36,072 nt of DNA from Balneolaceae bacterium UBA1514 (GTDB taxonomy: Bacteria; Bacteroidota; Rhodothermia; Balneolales; Balneolaceae). How positions within the stretch are numbered: the first letter of the stretch is position 1; the number at the start of each line of letters is the position of its first letter. Of this stretch, positions 32,150 through 36,072 are shown piece after piece. A model generated the notes under the pieces. That model was not told the DNA's origin and ran no database searches. It saw only the letters and a program-made list of their open reading frames with translations. The stretch is taken from contig DCQQ01000006.1 of NCBI GenBank assembly GCA_002323515.1, positions 1 through 36,072 on the forward strand, written 5' to 3'. The translations under genes were made by a program, and so were the position numbers.

Positions 32150-33665
32150 GCGTGCCTATCGCCGAATAACAAATTATTGGGCGGCTTTAGCTAATAGTCA
32201 AAGGAATTTATTCTTACTTCTGAGTGGCATTGGGGTGTTGTTTAGCATAGTTAGCAGTCCATTGCAGGCACAAAATATTGTTGAATTGTTACGTTTCGAA
32301 TCAGCCGAACGAACCATATACGAACAAGAGCCTGTTCAACGCTTAATTCAGGCACGTCTCACCATAGATGGTTTAGCCATGGTATGTGATACAGCTTATC
32401 GGTACTTAGATCGCAGTGAATTACTAGCGATTGGTAACCTTCAAATTGAAACAGAAAATGCCATTATTTGGACCGATTCGCTTCGCTATTTTAGTAAAAA
32501 CGAACGAAGCCTCTTAAGAGGCAGGGTGATTATTGAGCAGGAGAATACTCGTCTATTTGGCACATCAGTAGATTATAATTTCGAAGAAAAAATTGCTTAC
32601 TTCACTAATGGCATAAGGCTTGTAGATAGCACAGGAGTACTCACGGCTAACAAGGGAACATATTTTGAAAAGCAAGATAGTGCCCTCTTTATTGAGCATG
32701 TACAACTGCTTACCGAGGATGAATATGCGGAGAGTGACTTCTTGACCCTCGCACGTAAATCAAAGAGGAGTTACTTATCCAGTAATGTACTTATAGATAA
32801 TCTTAGCAATCAGCAACGTATTCGGGCCGATTCAATCTACGCAGACTCAACAGGCTTCCGTCAACTCATTGGAAATGCAGTTATACGAACGATTGAATCT
32901 GCAGCTAATGATACTCCAGATGATCCAACTCCAGAAATCAACACCGATACCAAATCTGATACAACCTTTGTATTTGCTCCCATCATTAAGGTGTACGATA
33001 AAGATAGCACCTTCACATTCCAAAGTGACTCACTGAGTCAAAGCTGGAGCACTAACTTTTCTACTCGTTCGGACAGTTTACAATACGATTCCCAGATCGA
33101 AGAATTCACCTTAACAGGCCAACCCATCGCCTGGTATGATAATACCGAACTAAATGCAAAAACCATTATTGCCCAAACCGATAGTAATGAACTAAGCCTA
33201 CTATACCTACTTAATGAGGCCTTTGTTACTGTTAGAGCAGAGAAATCTGGGCGTTTTAATCAACTAAAAGCCGATACGGTAATAACTCGTTTTAAAGACG
33301 GACACCTTCATACTATGACTTTAGAACCTAATGTGACCATTCTTTATTTTACCCAAAATGAAGAGGATGAAAACGATGGGGCAATTGAATTAAACACTCC
33401 TCTAGCGAATATACGTTTTGTGAAGGATGACATTGATGAATTAGCTGCTAATACTTCTCAAGGCTTTGTTTTTGAAGAAGACAGTAGCCTTTCTCTACGG
33501 AGACTGGAAGGCTTTCGTTGGAGTCCGAATGTTCGTCCTATTAAACCTTCTATTGATTTGGAGTATCGTTTTGATGCCGTGCCAAATCAACCCGTATTTA
33601 TCTTACCCCTTCGATTCCAACAGTATGTAAACGATAAAAAAAGTGTTAATTTTAATCCAAAATAA
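32127..33665 (+). CDS. OstA/LptA-like LPS transport protein
   Basis: A periplasmic OstA-like protein of about 510 residues, expected to form or bind the LPS bridge together with LptC. A basic N terminus and a hydrophobic segment (about 28-47, ending SPLQAQ) give an export signal. The body is a run of beta strands with the OstA pattern (GLAMVCDTAYRYLDRSELLAIGNLQIET, then SLRYFSKNERSLLRGRVII and GIRLVDSTGVLTANKGTYF), repeated again near residues 290-420. The start is uncertain. GTG 32127 is directly behind AAGGGG with no spacer, while TTG 32136 has a normal gap to the same purine run. Either start overlaps lptC, so the two are translationally coupled. Confidence 0.83.
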   Translation: MVLLSSIKRAYRRITNYWAALANSQRNLFLLLSGIGVLFSIVSSPLQAQNIVELLRFESAERTIYEQEPVQRLIQARLTIDGLAMVCDTAYRYLDRSELLAIGNLQIETENAIIWTDSLRYFSKNERSLLRGRVIIEQENTRLFGTSVDYNFEEKIAYFTNGIRLVDSTGVLTANKGTYFEKQDSALFIEHVQLLTEDEYAESDFLTLARKSKRSYLSSNVLIDNLSNQQRIRADSIYADSTGFRQLIGNAVIRTIESAANDTPDDPTPEINTDTKSDTTFVFAPIIKVYDKDSTFTFQSDSLSQSWSTNFSTRSDSLQYDSQIEEFTLTGQPIAWYDNTELNAKTIIAQTDSNELSLLYLLNEAFVTVRAEKSGRFNQLKADTVITRFKDGHLHTMTLEPNVTILYFTQNEEDENDGAIELNTPLANIRFVKDDIDELAANTSQGFVFEEDSSLSLRRLEGFRWSPNVRPIKPSIDLEYRFDAVPNQPVFILPLRFQQYVNDKKSVNFNPK

Positions 33666-33674
33666 TCAATCGAT

Positions 33675-34478
33675 ATGATGATGGATATGTTAAAAAATCC
33701 CCACTATTTATTGCTTTTAAGCGTTCTTATGATGCTTGGTTTTAATGGGTGCAGTAACACCCCCAAAACATCTAAAGACAAGGTAGCTGATGAGACTCAG
33801 AACTCTTTAGAACCAAAAATAATGATTGAATCTATCTCAGATTGGGTCGTACTGTTTGATTTGCAAACCCACTCAACTATGGATGCCTGGACTGGGTTTA
33901 ATCAGGAAGCTGTACCGGGAAAATGGGAAATTATCGATGGAATACTCACTGTTTCAAAACAAGGAGATGCTGTTGAAAAAAATACGGGATTTGGTCAGTC
34001 TATTGTGAGTAGAGACCTCTTCGATAACTTTGAGTTAGAAGTCCACTACAGAATGTCTCCTGGTGGAAATAGCGGTATCATGTATCATGTGATCCAAGGG
34101 ATCGACTACGAAGATGACTATGAAACGGGACCTGAATATCAATTATTGGACAATGAATTAGCTCCCTCTGAATCACTTCCTCATCGTCAAGTAGCCTCTT
34201 TGTATGATATGTATGCTCCCAATTCATCACCTTACCTACCCGCAGGGCAATGGAATGTGGCAGAAATAAGAGTGCTTGATAACGAAGTCGAGCACTGGTT
34301 AAACGATGAATTAGTTCTCCAATATAATTTTAAAAGCGCCGATTTTCTCCAACGTAAACTGCAAAGCAAGTGGAATGACGATGCTGATTGGGCCAAAGCA
34401 GGAATCGGGCACATTTCCCTCCAGGATCATGGGGATAAAGTCGAATTCAAGCGGATTGCAGTTCGTCGTATTAAATGA
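33675..34478 (+). CDS. DUF1080 (3-keto-disaccharide hydrolase-like) lipoprotein
   Basis: A 267-residue exported protein of the DUF1080 family, a concanavalin-like jellyroll often tied to glycan breakdown by way of 3-keto intermediates. The lipoprotein signal ends at GFNGC (C26). Family motifs are WTGFNQEAVPGKWEIIDGIL, the FDNFELEVHYRMSPGGNSGI strand pair, GPEYQLLDN, and the C-terminal GHISLQDHGDKVEFKRIAVR. Three ATGs (33675, 33678 and 33687) compete for the start. It follows the OstA-like gene after nine bases, probably the last gene of the symporter-upp-lptC-OstA run. The specific sugar is not known. Confidence 0.88.
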   Translation: MMMDMLKNPHYLLLLSVLMMLGFNGCSNTPKTSKDKVADETQNSLEPKIMIESISDWVVLFDLQTHSTMDAWTGFNQEAVPGKWEIIDGILTVSKQGDAVEKNTGFGQSIVSRDLFDNFELEVHYRMSPGGNSGIMYHVIQGIDYEDDYETGPEYQLLDNELAPSESLPHRQVASLYDMYAPNSSPYLPAGQWNVAEIRVLDNEVEHWLNDELVLQYNFKSADFLQRKLQSKWNDDADWAKAGIGHISLQDHGDKVEFKRIAVRRIK

Positions 34479-34514
34479 ACAGTACCATTGGCCCAAGCAT
34501 TCAAACAAAGCTCG

Positions 34515-34548
34515 TTAAACCCAGAGTAACGACTATATTTTGGTTTAA
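34515..34548. terminator. Weak hairpin between convergent genes
   Basis: TTAAACC (34515-34521) and GGTTTAA (34542-34548) form a 7-bp stem around a 20-base loop where the DUF1080 and agmatine deiminase genes converge, covering the aguA stop. No T run follows on either strand, so it is only a tentative transcript end. Confidence 0.2.
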
Positions 34549-35693
34549 AAAGAACTTACAGGCTGTTGTTGACTAAGACAATGAAAGGCCCCAAGTCCCC
34601 AAACCAATTCACGTGCATTTATTCCTCGTACCACTTTATTAGTAAAACACTCCTGTAAAATACCTATAGCTTGTTGATCATTAGGGACATCAAAGATAGG
34701 AACCCAAACAGAATCATTGCTAATATAAAAGTTTGCATAGGAAGCAGGTAATCGTTGCCCTTCATGGACGACTGGAGATGGCATTGGAAGCGCAACAAGT
34801 TCGGGTTTAGAACCATCGGCAAAGTAGAAGCCATGGAGGCGTTCCCAATTTTCTTGTAATGCCTGATAGTTTTCATCTTTACTATTGTTCTCTACAGCAC
34901 TAACAATGGTATTGGGTGAGACAAATCTTGTCATATCGTCAATATGACCGTCTGTATCATCCCCTACAATACCATAACCTAGCCACCAAATTTCCTTGGC
35001 ACCATAAAAACGTTCTAAGTATCCCTCAATCTGCGATTGATTTAGATTGGGATTACGGTTTGGGTTCAGTAAACATGCCTTGGTTGTCATTAAAACACCC
35101 TGGCCGTTGGTTTCTATTGCACCCCCTTCCATTACAATACCTGGTCGGATACTAGGTATGGCTAAAAAATTCGCTACCTGTGCTGGAATTGCATTATCAA
35201 GATCAAAAGGGGGATATTTTTGGCCCCATGCATTGTATTCCCAATCCAGCAGTATTAACGAGTCAACTTCCTGATCTCGAACCAAGAAACAAGGCCCATG
35301 ATCGCGACACCAAGCATCATTGGTTGGGAATTGATGCAACTCTAGACTGCTTAAATCCCCTCCTTTCTGCTTAATTAATTCGCGAACATATTCAGCCATT
35401 TTAACAGTATTAACATTAATGTGAACTCGTTCTTCATGGGTAAGACCTGCTGCGAATTCCGCATAAATGGGAATAATCCGGTCCAACATTCCCGGCCAAG
35501 TGTTAGGATTGTGTGGCCAACTTAACCACGTTGCCACATGAGCTTCAAATTCTCCTGGGAAACGATATCCCATCTCAGTGACATTAACCCCAGAAGTATC
35601 TACATGGTCAAATGAGTACACATGTGAAGAGACATTACACGGTATTTGATCGGAGTCTGCTGAATGTCGGTCTGCTTTCAATTCAGGATTCAT
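34545..35693 (-). CDS. aguA: Agmatine deiminase
   Basis: Hydrolyses agmatine to N-carbamoylputrescine and ammonia, in the arginine-to-putrescine route. Family motifs: GYRFPGEFEAHVATWLSWP, TNDAWCRDHGPCF, MEGGAIETNGQGV, GDDTDGHIDDMTRF and the catalytic cysteine near the C terminus (C372 in GAFHCLSQQQP). The 382 residues include about 40 before the usual MGYRFPGE start of the family. ATG 35693 overlaps the end of the aguB-like gene by 11 bases; an internal ATG at 35573 would give a more normal N terminus, and neither has a clear Shine-Dalgarno. The neighbour catalyses the next step, which strengthens the call. Confidence 0.94.
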   Translation of the reverse strand: MNPELKADRHSADSDQIPCNVSSHVYSFDHVDTSGVNVTEMGYRFPGEFEAHVATWLSWPHNPNTWPGMLDRIIPIYAEFAAGLTHEERVHINVNTVKMAEYVRELIKQKGGDLSSLELHQFPTNDAWCRDHGPCFLVRDQEVDSLILLDWEYNAWGQKYPPFDLDNAIPAQVANFLAIPSIRPGIVMEGGAIETNGQGVLMTTKACLLNPNRNPNLNQSQIEGYLERFYGAKEIWWLGYGIVGDDTDGHIDDMTRFVSPNTIVSAVENNSKDENYQALQENWERLHGFYFADGSKPELVALPMPSPVVHEGQRLPASYANFYISNDSVWVPIFDVPNDQQAIGILQECFTNKVVRGINARELVWGLGAFHCLSQQQPVSSF

Positions 35694-36072
35694 CGTCTAA
35701 AAACCGCTTAGTAATGGGGTGATAACTGTCAATTCTACGGTCTCGTAGAAATGGCCAATGAATTCTATAGGCATCCGATTGGCTATAATTAATGGGTTGA
35801 ATCAAAACTTCTTCTTTGCCTTCAGAGGCTTGACAAAGCACCTTGCCAAAGGCATTGCATGCAAATGATTGTCCCCAGAACTGCATGTCACCTTCTACCC
35901 CAACTCGGTTAACTGAAAGTACGGGAATCCCATTAGCCACAGCGTGAGAAAGCTGTATAGTATGCCAAGCTTGATGCTGCTCATCGTTGGTTTCAGGATC
36001 TTGTGAATGAGCCCATCCAATGGCAGTCGGGTACACCAACACATCAGCGCCTTTTAACACTGTTAATCGAGC
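35683..36072 (-). CDS. aguB: N-carbamoylputrescine amidase, partial (N terminus beyond window)
   Basis: The C-terminal 129 residues of a nitrilase-superfamily enzyme that releases putrescine from N-carbamoylputrescine. The frame is open to the right edge and reads ARLTVLKGADVLVYPTAIGW there, as in AguB; the catalytic Cys and most of the Glu-Lys-Cys triad lie beyond the edge. Visible features are HAVANGIPVLSVNRVGVEG, FWGQSFACNAFGKVL and the tail DRRIDSY. A GTG at 36060 could be mistaken for a start but is internal. The stop overlaps the start of aguA by 11 bases, and the two enzymes work in series. Name rests on the pairing and the PTAIGW stretch. Confidence 0.88.
   Translation of the reverse strand, partial: ARLTVLKGADVLVYPTAIGWAHSQDPETNDEQHQAWHTIQLSHAVANGIPVLSVNRVGVEGDMQFWGQSFACNAFGKVLCQASEGKEEVLIQPINYSQSDAYRIHWPFLRDRRIDSYHPITKRFLDDES

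Noticed and set aside
32509..32522. 14-bp palindrome GCCTCTTAAGAGGC in the OstA-like gene
   Set aside because: About two such palindromes are expected by chance in the window, and it lies in coding sequence without other support.
1..36072. CRISPR arrays, insertion sequences, prophage, tRNA or rRNA genes
   Set aside because: No regularly spaced repeats, transposase or integrase motifs, or tRNA/rRNA-like sequence were seen, and the gaps between genes are too short for most of them.

Overview
The window looks like a piece of chromosome from an AT-rich (about 40% G+C by eye) marine-type bacterium of the Fibrobacteres-Chlorobi-Bacteroidetes group, most likely Balneolota/Rhodothermota (Balneolaceae-like). 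The clues are a type IX secretion plug protein (DUF5103 type), a 30-residue AURKAIP1/COX24-like basic protein, a bactofilin plus M23 peptidase pair, an AtpB with a long exported-looking N terminus, OstA-like LPS proteins and a Bacteroidetes-type NFACT protein. The placement is inferred from gene content and protein style, not from a marker tree. Coding density is high. I see no insertion sequence, prophage, CRISPR array, tRNA or rRNA, and no gap between genes longer than about 200 bases.

Layout. (1) 1-9353, all minus strand. Read in transcription order this is ptsN, a PBP4-type peptidase, folD, an unrecognised 130-residue protein, guaB, a glycosyltransferase, an M23 peptidase, a bactofilin, atpZ, an AtpI-like protein and atpB, which runs off the left edge. 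From guaB to atpB the genes abut or nearly abut, so cell-shape genes read straight into the start of the ATP synthase operon. (2) 9502-13608, plus strand: ccmB, holB, dapF and the T9SS plug protein, tightly packed. (3) 13667-27663, minus strand: an NFACT/RqcH-like protein, aroK, aroB, a giant tamB, rnr, and a 1100-residue zinc-peptidase/beta-propeller/Omp85-barrel fusion. (4) 27736-28440, plus strand: one unrecognised protein. (5) 28613-29089, minus strand: an HU-type protein and the 30-residue basic protein. (6) 29287-34478, plus strand: an AgcS-type sodium/amino-acid symporter, upp, lptC, an OstA/LptA-like protein and a DUF1080 lipoprotein. (7) 34545-36072, minus strand: agmatine deiminase and the end of N-carbamoylputrescine amidase, which together turn agmatine into putrescine.

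The themes are housekeeping: envelope building (bactofilin/M23, PBP4, TamB, LptC/OstA, Omp85 fusion, T9SS plug), nucleotide, folate, aromatic and lysine metabolism, RNA decay and ribosome rescue. I found no clearly new multi-gene system. The best unexplained signals are a perfect 13-bp inverted repeat inside lptC, a double-hairpin leader that could hide the ribosome binding site of the unrecognised gene at 5806-6198, the protease/propeller/Omp85 fusion downstream of tamB, two GGAWATATCC boxes 21 bp apart in a divergent promoter region, and a long insertion in the AgcS symporter.
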